This document shows, one piece after another, positions 46,058 to 54,411 of a DNA stretch of 64,000 nt. The stretch covers positions 32,368-96,367 of the forward strand of contig JBAYVI010000002.1 of the NCBI GenBank assembly GCA_041674625.1, given 5' to 3'. The notes under the pieces are model-generated. The model was not told where the DNA came from and did no database searches. It saw nothing but the letters and a program-made list of their open reading frames with translations. The stretch is from BRH-c32 sp041674625 (GTDB taxonomy: Bacteria; Bacteroidota; Ignavibacteria; Ignavibacteriales; Melioribacteraceae). Both the position numbers and the translations under genes were made by a program. Each line of letters begins with the position of its first letter. The first letter of the stretch is position 1.

Positions 46058-48286
46058 TTAAAATGAATAACTAATCTTTGCAATGAAATGCCTTCCCGCC
46101 CGCGGAATATCATTGGGTATCTGTCCCGTACTTTCAGGATCATAGTATTTCGTGTTCATCAAATTATATCCGGTAAGCTGTAAATCCAAACCATTCATAA
46201 AAGAAAACAAATCCTTAAAAATTACTGAACAACTAACTAAAGAATGAGCCGGGATATTGTTTCTCTTATCCTTAGAGTAGATGTTACCACTATTATCAAT
46301 TGTTTTTTCATCGCTTCGTTTTTTGGGACCGACATAATTCATTGAGATGTTAAAGTTAATTTGTTCGATTATCAGGTAATTTAGACCAAAATTAAAAACA
46401 AATGCAGAAATTCCTCCTGGACTAAAATCGGATTTTTTATAAGATGTGCCAGAGGAATTGTAAATTGTTTCATTAGTTGTATTGACTACATTCTGAAAGG
46501 TTGAGTTAATATAAAAATAATCACTGTAATTCAACTTATACTTAAAATCCAATTCAAAGCCCGAGGCTTCGACTTTACCAAAATTATTATATTTACTGTT
46601 TGCATCCCGTAGAATTAAATCCTTGACCTGCGTATTGAAATAGGATAAATCTACATGAATATTTAATGAAGGAGAATAACCAATAAGAAACTCACTTGTA
46701 TAAATATTTTCAGGCCTTAAATCAGTATTGCCGAATGTTACAACGCTACCGGTTTGAAACAATTCATGAAAAAATGGAGCTCTGAATGATTTGCCGTATA
46801 AAATTTTGAAATGAAATTTATTAGTCGGAGAGAAAACAAGCCCTATCCTTGGGTTAAAAGTTGACCCAATATCACTGTAGGTATCATGTCGAGCCCCAAT
46901 TGTAACGGATAATCCATCAATAGTACTTAAAGAGAAAGCATTTTTCATATCTAATAAAATCTGACCAAAAAATGCTGTAACCGTTCTTGTTGTGTTCCGA
47001 TTCCAGATAGCAATTGATGTCATATCCCGCATTGACCCAAAATTTTGAAAAGGCAGATAAACATTTCCATCTAAAGTTAGCGAAGCGGCAGTTGTATTAG
47101 CATTTGAATAATTATGTATATCTGTTTGGACGTAGTAATCAGCTGAAAAACCACCGATCAAGTTCAAAAACGGTGTTAACTTGTTTTCTGTTATTAGCTC
47201 TCCACCATAGACGTAATTTTTAGATTTTACAATGATTTCCACTCCTTCATCTTTTTGATAAGGTGTTGCAGGAAACAATTCGGAGAAATATTTTGTAGTC
47301 TGCTCGGATAGAAGTTCATACTTTGAATTGTGTATGGCATTATCATAGTAAGTTGTAACCTGGACTTTACTATTATTAGAAAACTCAAACCGATAACCAA
47401 GTTTACCATAACCAATACAGCTTCTAATTTGATCTTCATCCGTAAGAGAGTAATTTGCTCCAATTGCTGATTGAGTTTTCAATGCCTGGAAAAACCCATC
47501 AAAGAAAAGTTCTTTATAAACGATACTGGATTGAAGAGTTAGATTTCTAGAAAATTCAGTTGTATATCCGGGAGCAGCGGAGTACTTTTCTCCAAATCTT
47601 AGAGAAGCGAGATCGGATTCTACGAACAAACTTGGACCCTCAGTTTTGTTTAATCCGGCAAATATTCGTCCTTTAAAATCATCCTTTTCATAATTATAAC
47701 TCAGTGATGTCCCGAAAGTATTATAAGTGCCTCCATAAGCGTTTATTTCGTTTGGAAAATCATCTTTTGTAATAATATTTATTACTCCTATAAAAGCATT
47801 TGATCCATAAATCGCAGAGCCAGGACCGCGGATAATTTCAATTTGTTTAATGTTTTCTATTGGGAGTGTATTTGTATGAAAGAAGAGGTCTCCCACAAAT
47901 GTCTGAAGAGTATGCCCGTCTAACATTATTTTTATTTTATTATTAGACCCAGTACTGAAAAGACCGCGTATTCCAATATATGGGAGAGGTTGAAATGGTT
48001 TCGATATAATATCAAAACCCACAATCCCCCTTAAAATTTCTTCTAAATTTGAAGCCCCCATGTTCTTTATTTCTTCTGCGGTAATAACCGATACCGATGA
48101 AGGTGCTTCTGATGGATATTGAAGTATGAGCGAAGCAGCAGAGATTTTTATTTTTTGAAGCGTTTCGAGATCCATTTCCCACACATCCGATGTATCTTTA
48201 ATCTGTGATGGTGAGATGGCAGGGAAAAGACAAATCATGATTAAAGAAAGCAGGAATATCTTTCTAAAATCTTTTATTGTTTTCAT
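46058..48286 (-). CDS. TonB-dependent outer-membrane receptor
   Basis: 742 residues with signal peptide, plug domain at about 55-170 (S-A-P-S-S-V-S-V-I-T-A-E-E-I, G-I-R-G-L, I-E-I-I-R-G-P-G-S-A-I-Y-G-S-N-A-F-I-G-V-I-N-I-I-T) and a 22-strand type barrel ending in F (I-S-Y-S-F). A short segment with D-L-E-T-L-Q-K-I-K-I-S precedes the plug, as in receptors of the YfiR-linked type. Transported ligand unknown. It is upstream of the YfiR and kinase genes in the same direction, so uptake or receptor occupancy might be signalled through YfiR to the kinase. Confidence 0.92.
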   Translation of the reverse strand: MKTIKDFRKIFLLSLIMICLFPAISPSQIKDTSDVWEMDLETLQKIKISAASLILQYPSEAPSSVSVITAEEIKNMGASNLEEILRGIVGFDIISKPFQPLPYIGIRGLFSTGSNNKIKIMLDGHTLQTFVGDLFFHTNTLPIENIKQIEIIRGPGSAIYGSNAFIGVINIITKDDFPNEINAYGGTYNTFGTSLSYNYEKDDFKGRIFAGLNKTEGPSLFVESDLASLRFGEKYSAAPGYTTEFSRNLTLQSSIVYKELFFDGFFQALKTQSAIGANYSLTDEDQIRSCIGYGKLGYRFEFSNNSKVQVTTYYDNAIHNSKYELLSEQTTKYFSELFPATPYQKDEGVEIIVKSKNYVYGGELITENKLTPFLNLIGGFSADYYVQTDIHNYSNANTTAASLTLDGNVYLPFQNFGSMRDMTSIAIWNRNTTRTVTAFFGQILLDMKNAFSLSTIDGLSVTIGARHDTYSDIGSTFNPRIGLVFSPTNKFHFKILYGKSFRAPFFHELFQTGSVVTFGNTDLRPENIYTSEFLIGYSPSLNIHVDLSYFNTQVKDLILRDANSKYNNFGKVEASGFELDFKYKLNYSDYFYINSTFQNVVNTTNETIYNSSGTSYKKSDFSPGGISAFVFNFGLNYLIIEQINFNISMNYVGPKKRSDEKTIDNSGNIYSKDKRNNIPAHSLVSCSVIFKDLFSFMNGLDLQLTGYNLMNTKYYDPESTGQIPNDIPRAGRHFIAKISYSF

Positions 48287-48409
48287 AACTGCTCCAATAA
48301 TTCAATTAGATTATTTTATGTATCTTATGACCGTTCTTAATTTTATAGTTCTGACCATTTCAACAAATCTGATATCAATTACTTTCTACTATCCATCTTT
48401 ATACAATTT

Positions 48410-50062
48410 TTATTTTTCTTTTGTTTTAAGATTTTCAATTTCCAGCATCAGTTCATGTACCCTTATTTCACGGTCAATTGTAACGGTATGAAATTTTTCT
48501 AGTTCGCTAATTTTAATTTTTAACTGAGCCGTTCTTTCCTCAACTCTAGTCTCAAGCTCATTTTTAAATTTAATTAACAATTCTTCTGACTTTTCTTTTT
48601 CGGCGATATGTTTTTCCAGTTCAGTAGTTCTTTCTCTGACTAGTAATTCTAAATTAACTTCAATGTTTTCTCGCCTAAGTATTTCTTCCTTTAGCCTACG
48701 GGTAGTTTTATTCTTTAAGTAATATAGGTAGAAGAGCACAGACAAAAAAGACAATAATGCAATCAATCCAATATATAAAACCTTTTTCTGAATTTCTTGA
48801 TCTTCAATTTTAAGACGAGATAATTTGATTTCAATTTCTTTTTTTTCTGTTTCGTATTTTATTTGCAGCTCGGATATTTTTTCATTTGACTCCCTGTTAT
48901 AGATGGAATCTTTTGCTGTGATGTAAAGTTGATAATTTTCAAGTGCATTTTTATAATCGGCTTTGCGTTCATAATTTCGGTAGGCATATTCATAATAGTT
49001 TTTTAATAATTCTGTAGAACCTATCTTCTTTACAATTTTTGATGCTTCTTTTAGATTGAGAAGGGCTTTATCATATTTTTTCTGCTGTGAATAAATATTC
49101 CCAATGTTTAACAATGTGTTTGCCACATCAAAATCGTTGTCTGTCTCTCTACCATATCCAAGTGACTTGTGATAATATAAAAGAGCCCTATCAAGGTTGT
49201 TGAATTTTTCTTCATAGAGCATACCAATATTATTCAACACCTTACATATCTCTGATTTATTGTTAAGTTCTTCGGCAATTTTAAGAGCTTTTAGCAAATA
49301 GTCTAAACTCTGATCTGGTTTGTCGGAGTAAATGCAGATTAGTGCTAGATTATTTAATGATTGACCCATCTCTTTTTTTAAACCAAGTCTTTCACGTATT
49401 TGAAGTGCTTTTTTCTGATACTCAAGTGACTTATCTAATTCCCGCATTGTACCGTACAAAATGCTAATAGTATTCATAGCCCAGTGGTTATTAGTTGATT
49501 CATATTTCAATGATTCAAATGCATTCTCAAGTCCTGTTTTCAGATCTCCCGCAATTCTATTACTTCTTGCTATATTATAATATGCAGTAGAAATGTTCAG
49601 GCTATCGTTAAGATTCCTATAAATCTTAAGGGACTCCGAAAATTTTAAGATAGCCATTTTCGATTCAGACTTCATTAGATAATTTATTCCTTCCTCCATA
49701 TAACACTTTGCAATCATTTTTATGTTATTTAAATTCTTAAAGATTGCCAAAGCTTTTCCTGCCAAACTTAATGCATCATCATAATTATTTAATTTATGAT
49801 TGGCGATAGCGAGGTTAAGATATGCTGCCGCTTTTCCTTCTTCGTATTTTTGATTAATAGCTTCTGCAAGGGCTTTCTTTCCATATTCTAAAGAGACATT
49901 AGGAGAGTCTAAAGCTGATAATTCAGAGATTAAATTGAGTGAAATAACTATTTTAGTCCCGTGAAGATGTTTCAAACTGGCTTTCAAGCTATCAATTTTT
50001 CCACCTGCAGTTAAATTAATAGCTGCTACTATAAATATTAAAAACATTTTTAATGGTTTCAT
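48410..50062 (-). CDS. TPR-transmembrane-coiled-coil protein without kinase domain
   Basis: 550 residues: signal peptide, about eight to nine TPR repeats at 30-370, coiled coil, one membrane helix at about 408-428 (V-L-Y-I-G-L-I-A-L-L-S-F-L) and a cytoplasmic coiled coil to the end with two R-T-x-E-L/Q-L heptad segments. TPR-TM proteins of this shape usually continue into a histidine kinase or LuxR-type output, but here the frame ends after H-E-L-M-L-E-I-E-N-L-K. The downstream sequence to 48287 shows no kinase remnant. It may work as a scaffold or sensor for one of the adjacent kinases. 123 bases separate it from the TonB receptor gene. Confidence 0.8.
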   Translation of the reverse strand: MKPLKMFLIFIVAAINLTAGGKIDSLKASLKHLHGTKIVISLNLISELSALDSPNVSLEYGKKALAEAINQKYEEGKAAAYLNLAIANHKLNNYDDALSLAGKALAIFKNLNNIKMIAKCYMEEGINYLMKSESKMAILKFSESLKIYRNLNDSLNISTAYYNIARSNRIAGDLKTGLENAFESLKYESTNNHWAMNTISILYGTMRELDKSLEYQKKALQIRERLGLKKEMGQSLNNLALICIYSDKPDQSLDYLLKALKIAEELNNKSEICKVLNNIGMLYEEKFNNLDRALLYYHKSLGYGRETDNDFDVANTLLNIGNIYSQQKKYDKALLNLKEASKIVKKIGSTELLKNYYEYAYRNYERKADYKNALENYQLYITAKDSIYNRESNEKISELQIKYETEKKEIEIKLSRLKIEDQEIQKKVLYIGLIALLSFLSVLFYLYYLKNKTTRRLKEEILRRENIEVNLELLVRERTTELEKHIAEKEKSEELLIKFKNELETRVEERTAQLKIKISELEKFHTVTIDREIRVHELMLEIENLKTKEK

Positions 50063-50218
50063 TATAACGCCCTTTTTTGAAAAAAAAGTATCATTATTAA
50101 TATTAATCCAATTTACAAATCAACTATTTTGCTTATCTCATATTTTAGGAGTCAAATTTTCTCTAATAGAGAAGCAACTTGTTTACATTAAACCGCATAT
50201 CATCAAAAAGATATTTGG

Positions 50219-50599
50219 TTACTTTAATTCTTTTCTAAAGCTCTGAATGGTCGATGCTAGTATTTTCATGTCAATTGGTTTTCTGAAAAATAAAGTGGCT
50301 CCATTTTGCATTGCAATATTTTCATCTTTTTTGGCTGCGTATGCTGTAACTACAATAATCGGTGCATTTATAAATTTGTCAATCAGACGAATTTCTTTAA
50401 TTATCTGAATTCCATCCTTTCCTACTCCTAAACCAAGATCAACTAAAAAAATATCATAATCCCTCTTATATAATTCATCAAGAAACTGTTCATAATTACC
50501 GCATATGGTAAGTTCAATATCTTGATTTAAAACCGTTTTGTAAATTTTTTGAATAAGAACGTCATCCTCTATTGCTAATACACTCAGTTCTGCTTTCAT
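50219..50599 (-). CDS. Stand-alone receiver protein
   Basis: 126-residue REC: Glu11-Asp12-Asp13, phosphoacceptor Asp54 in F-L-V-D-L-G-L-G, Thr85-type V-T-A-Y and R-K-P. No output. It begins 12 bases after the 969-residue kinase, its likely donor. Confidence 0.92.
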   Translation of the reverse strand: MKAELSVLAIEDDVLIQKIYKTVLNQDIELTICGNYEQFLDELYKRDYDIFLVDLGLGVGKDGIQIIKEIRLIDKFINAPIIVVTAYAAKKDENIAMQNGATLFFRKPIDMKILASTIQSFRKELK

Positions 50600-50611
50600 C
50601 TTATGTCCTTA

Positions 50612-53521
50612 TTAATATTTGTTTTTGATTTGAGCAAAAGTAATAGTGAATTTACTTCCCACTCCTTTTTTTGATTCTACACTAATCGAAGCTCTATTTA
50701 AATCACAATAGTTTTTAACCAACGCCAAGCCGAGACCGTTACCTTCATATCTTCTAGAATAACCCATCTCTTCCTGCATAAATGGTTCAAAAATATTTTC
50801 CATGAATTCTTTTGATATACCAATTCCTGTATCCTCGATACTTATAAATAATTCGTCTTCCTTGCTATTAACGTTAATTGAAATTGATCCAACTTTTGTA
50901 TATTTATATGCATTGTCAAGGATATTCACAAAAATTTGATGAAGGCTGTATTTATCACCTATAATCATAGCTTTGGGAATATCTGAATGATAATTAAATT
51001 CTAATCCTTTATTTCTAATTAATAAATCATACTCATGCCTAACACCATCAAGAATTTCACTTAAAATCTCCAACTCAGTAAACGCCGGCTCATAAGTACC
51101 AATTTTCATTTCAGATGTATTAAGTATTAGGTCAACAGTCCTAATTAATCTTCTACTGGCAGTATCTATTCCATCAAAATATTCTGATAGTTCTGGGGAT
51201 AGGCTTTTTCCTAAATCGTCTCTAATTAAACTTGAAAAACTGATAATTACATTCATAGGAGATCTTATTTCATGTGACATCTGTGCCAGAAACTCAGATT
51301 TAAGCTTATTTGAGAATTCTGCTTTTTCTTTCGCCAAAATAAGTTCCTCAATCATCTTTTTCTTTTCTGTGATATCCTCTTTAACTGCAATAAAATTAGT
51401 GATTTCTCCTAATTCGTCAGTTATTGTTGAGATTAATGATCTTTCCCAAAACAACTCACCAGTTTTCTTTTTGTTAAGCATTTCAGCATTAAAATCATTC
51501 CCTGATAAAATGGTTCTCCAGAGATTTTCATAAAATTCTTTGGGATGAAATCCTGATTTCACAACTGCGGGTGTTTTGCCTAATACTTCACTTAGTGAAT
51601 ATCCGGTTAACTCAAGAAATTTGCTATTAGCATACTCAATAATTCCATTCTTATTAGTAACTAAAATAGAAACAGGGCTTTGCTCAACTGCTTTGCTTAG
51701 TTTAGTGGCTTTTATTGTAGCTTTCTTCTTTTCAAGAATACGCCAGACACTATTCATTAAAAGCTGAAGTTGAGTTTCGTCAGATTCATCATAATCCCCA
51801 TCTTTATTTGCTACCCCCACTACTGCAATAATATTAGCATTATCAAATATCGGGATAGTCATAAAGTTATTTAATTCAATGTGTCCTTCGGGATAACCTT
51901 TTTTAAGCGGGTGTTTGGATTGAAAATCATTTATTATAATTGTTTTTCGCTGCCTTACAGCTTCGCCCCAAATTCCTGTTTTATCCAATTCATAACATGT
52001 TTGTGGGTTTTGAACCTTACAATTACTCATTACCTCATTTGACCATGAGTTCAGAATAAATTCTCTCTTTATTTCATCATAAAAATAGAGATAACCTAAC
52101 TTGCTTGAGGTTAATTTCATCGCTTCGCTTAGCGAGAAATCAAGAAAATCTTTCTCGTTTTTTGTTTCATGCTCATAAATTTTTAATAATATATTAAGCC
52201 GTTCATTGTTTTTCTTTATATTGTTTTCGGCAATTGTTCGCTTGGTAATATCTATAACATACCCTCTGATATCAATCAAATTACCTTTCTCGTCAAAATT
52301 ACCAACAACATTTTCCACAATTCTAATTGTTTTTCCATCAGGACGAAGTATATCCGATTCTATAAGCTCTATTTTTTTCTTTTCTATTACAAGTTTTACA
52401 AATTCATCGCGGCTACTAGAATTGAAATAAAGTTTATATGCGTTATAGTTAAACGCCTCCTCAATATTATTAAATCCAAAAATATTAAGGAAAGAAGCGT
52501 TGCAATAAAGGAATTGCCCATCTGGAGTAACCAGATAATCACCTGTGAGATCATCTTCAACGAAAGCTCGGTATTTCTCTTCGCTACTCTTAAGGGAATG
52601 CTGAGCTTGCCTTTTTTCAGCATTAAGCTGCATGTTATAAAGAGCATAACTTATATCTCCCGAAGTTTCAATCAACAATGAGTGTTCATCGGGGTCATTA
52701 ATAAATTTCTTGTTCATAGATATTGCTAGGATTCCATAAATATTTTCGAGATAATAAAGAGGTAGGATTATTAAACCAAGATCTTTGTTTGCAGGAATGT
52801 AGGTTGCAAATGGACAATCCTTTTCAATTTCCTCTATTATTATCGGTTCCCTCTTATCGAGTGCTTTTTTAAGGCATGAAATTATAGTTCCCTTTTCCAT
52901 CTCATTTTGGAAAGCGGGATAGATTGACTTATCTTCAGAGGTCATTCCATAATTGGTTATTCTCCCGTTATAATCGAAGAGAATGCACAACGCCTGATTA
53001 TAACCGCGTGCCTCAACGAGCAATTTGGTTGATTCTCCAACAAGAATATTTCTATCTTCAACTTTTACAATTAACTTATTAATATTCCTTATTGCATTCA
53101 AAACAGAATTAAGATGTTTCACTCTGTTAATAAAACTACTTCTTTCAATTGCATAACTGATGGCTCTTTCCAAAATAAAACTATCAAGCCTAATTTTAGG
53201 TAGATAATCCTGAGCGCCTGCTTTAATCAATTTTTTTGCAAGGTCTTCATCCTCCAGACCAGTTACAAGTAGTATCGGTATCTCGGGAAATAGGATCGAA
53301 ATATTTTCAAAAGTTTCGATGCCTCGGCTGTCTGGTAGATTTAAGTCAAGTAGAATAATATCATAATTATCTAATTTTAGTTTATTCAATGCGTTATTCA
53401 GCGTTTCAGATGAAGACATATTATATTGAAAAGAGGAGTTGTCGTTAAGATATTCTATAATCAGTCTTTTATCTGCTTTATTATCTTCGACTAGTAATAT
53501 GTTAATTATTTTAGTTTCCAA
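50612..53521 (-). CDS. Large REC-GAF-PAS-GAF-PAS histidine kinase
   Basis: 969 residues, soluble. Order: REC 1-125 (D-S-R-G patch after L-L-D-L-N-L-P), GAF-like 140-300, PAS 310-435 (G-D-Y-L-V-T-P-D-G-Q-F-L), GAF 450-600 (W-G-E-A-V-R-Q-R-K-T-I-I-I-N-D-F), PAS 605-735 (P-V-S-I-L-V-T-N-K-N-G), HisKA with the phosphoacceptor in M-S-H-E-I-R-S-P near 745, HATPase to the end. The GAF type with D-K-T-G-I-W-G is seen in many cytosolic redox or ligand sensors. Its C-terminal 80 residues are nearly the same as those of the REC-PAS kinase at 41.8 kb. It starts 18 bases after the receiver at 53.5 kb. Confidence 0.92.
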   Translation of the reverse strand: METKIINILLVEDNKADKRLIIEYLNDNSSFQYNMSSSETLNNALNKLKLDNYDIILLDLNLPDSRGIETFENISILFPEIPILLVTGLEDEDLAKKLIKAGAQDYLPKIRLDSFILERAISYAIERSSFINRVKHLNSVLNAIRNINKLIVKVEDRNILVGESTKLLVEARGYNQALCILFDYNGRITNYGMTSEDKSIYPAFQNEMEKGTIISCLKKALDKREPIIIEEIEKDCPFATYIPANKDLGLIILPLYYLENIYGILAISMNKKFINDPDEHSLLIETSGDISYALYNMQLNAEKRQAQHSLKSSEEKYRAFVEDDLTGDYLVTPDGQFLYCNASFLNIFGFNNIEEAFNYNAYKLYFNSSSRDEFVKLVIEKKKIELIESDILRPDGKTIRIVENVVGNFDEKGNLIDIRGYVIDITKRTIAENNIKKNNERLNILLKIYEHETKNEKDFLDFSLSEAMKLTSSKLGYLYFYDEIKREFILNSWSNEVMSNCKVQNPQTCYELDKTGIWGEAVRQRKTIIINDFQSKHPLKKGYPEGHIELNNFMTIPIFDNANIIAVVGVANKDGDYDESDETQLQLLMNSVWRILEKKKATIKATKLSKAVEQSPVSILVTNKNGIIEYANSKFLELTGYSLSEVLGKTPAVVKSGFHPKEFYENLWRTILSGNDFNAEMLNKKKTGELFWERSLISTITDELGEITNFIAVKEDITEKKKMIEELILAKEKAEFSNKLKSEFLAQMSHEIRSPMNVIISFSSLIRDDLGKSLSPELSEYFDGIDTASRRLIRTVDLILNTSEMKIGTYEPAFTELEILSEILDGVRHEYDLLIRNKGLEFNYHSDIPKAMIIGDKYSLHQIFVNILDNAYKYTKVGSISINVNSKEDELFISIEDTGIGISKEFMENIFEPFMQEEMGYSRRYEGNGLGLALVKNYCDLNRASISVESKKGVGSKFTITFAQIKNKY

Positions 53522-53539
53522 TTAATTTTCTCTCCATCA

Positions 53540-53962
53540 TTATTTTACCGGAAGTAATGCGGTATTAAACCAAAAATCTATAATTGAGTTGATTATTCTC
53601 TGGAACTCATTCAGAGATATTGACTTTCTGATATAACAGTTTGCATAAAAATCATAAGCTTTATATATATCCTCTTCCATTGCTGAAGATGAAAGAACGA
53701 CAATCGGAATTATTAATGTATCACGGTTGTATTTTAATTCTTTTAGGCACTCAAAACCATTCATCCCGTTTAATTTTAAGTCGAGAATAATTAGGTTTGG
53801 TAAGGAATCAGTATTTAAAAGGTATTCCACCGAATCCTCAGCTCTAATCTTATGCACAATAGAGCACCCAGGTAAAAATTCATTAAATAATTCGATGATT
53901 AATCTTGCATCGCCCAAGTTATCCTCTATAAGTAGAATTTTTTTGTTCTCATTTTTTTTCAT
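53540..53962 (-). CDS. Stand-alone receiver protein
   Basis: 140-residue REC of the Rcp1-like type with Glu13-Asp14, Asp61 in L-I-I-L-D-L-K-L, S-S-S-A and I-R-K-S (Lys retained, usual Pro replaced by Ser). It lies 2 bases after the preceding receiver gene and 18 before the 969-residue kinase, in one transcript. Confidence 0.9.
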   Translation of the reverse strand: MKKNENKKILLIEDNLGDARLIIELFNEFLPGCSIVHKIRAEDSVEYLLNTDSLPNLIILDLKLNGMNGFECLKELKYNRDTLIIPIVVLSSSAMEEDIYKAYDFYANCYIRKSISLNEFQRIINSIIDFWFNTALLPVK

Positions 53963-53964
53963 TA

Positions 53965-54411
53965 TTACTCTTTTGGCAATTTAACAATCGTAAGCCAGAA
54001 ATCTTCAATAGATTTTACAATAACTTCAAATTGGTTCAGATTTAGTGGCTTTGTAATAAAACAATTGGCATGTAAATTATATGATTTAAGTATGTCTTCT
54101 TCCGCTTTTGAACTTGTAATAACAACAACCGGAATTCGTTTAAGGCTTTCATCTGATTTTATCTCAGCAAGAACTTCTCTTCCATCCTTCTTAGGAAGGT
54201 TAAGATCAAGGAGGATTAAATCGGGGCGCGGAGCATCCGTATGCACGCCCTGTTTATATAGAAAATTAAGAGCCTCTACGCCATCTTCAACAACGAATAA
54301 AGAATTTTTGATTTTAGAATCCTTTAAAGCTTCTCGTGTCAAACGTGAATCTGCTTTATTATCTTCTACAAGCAAGATATCAATTAATTTTGGATTTGTA
54401 TTGTTAGTCAT
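53965..54411 (-). CDS. Rcp1-like stand-alone receiver
   Basis: 148-residue REC with Glu16-Asp17, Asp69 in L-I-L-L-D-L-N-L-P, I-T-S-S and T-K-P, and the Rcp1-type insert (L-Y-K-Q-G). Its start overlaps the end of the 1066-residue kinase gene by 8 bases, marking it as the kinase's partner. Confidence 0.93.
   Translation of the reverse strand: MTNNTNPKLIDILLVEDNKADSRLTREALKDSKIKNSLFVVEDGVEALNFLYKQGVHTDAPRPDLILLDLNLPKKDGREVLAEIKSDESLKRIPVVVITSSKAEEDILKSYNLHANCFITKPLNLNQFEVIVKSIEDFWLTIVKLPKE

Noticed and set aside
46045..46143. N-terminal extension of the YfiR-like ORF up to 46143
   Set aside because: It overlaps the TonB receptor coding end and lacks a signal peptide; a TTG start at 46044 fits the family better.
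48287..48409. Possible cobalamin riboswitch upstream of the TonB receptor
   Set aside because: The 123-base gap is too short and AT-rich and shows no B12-box-like conserved segment.
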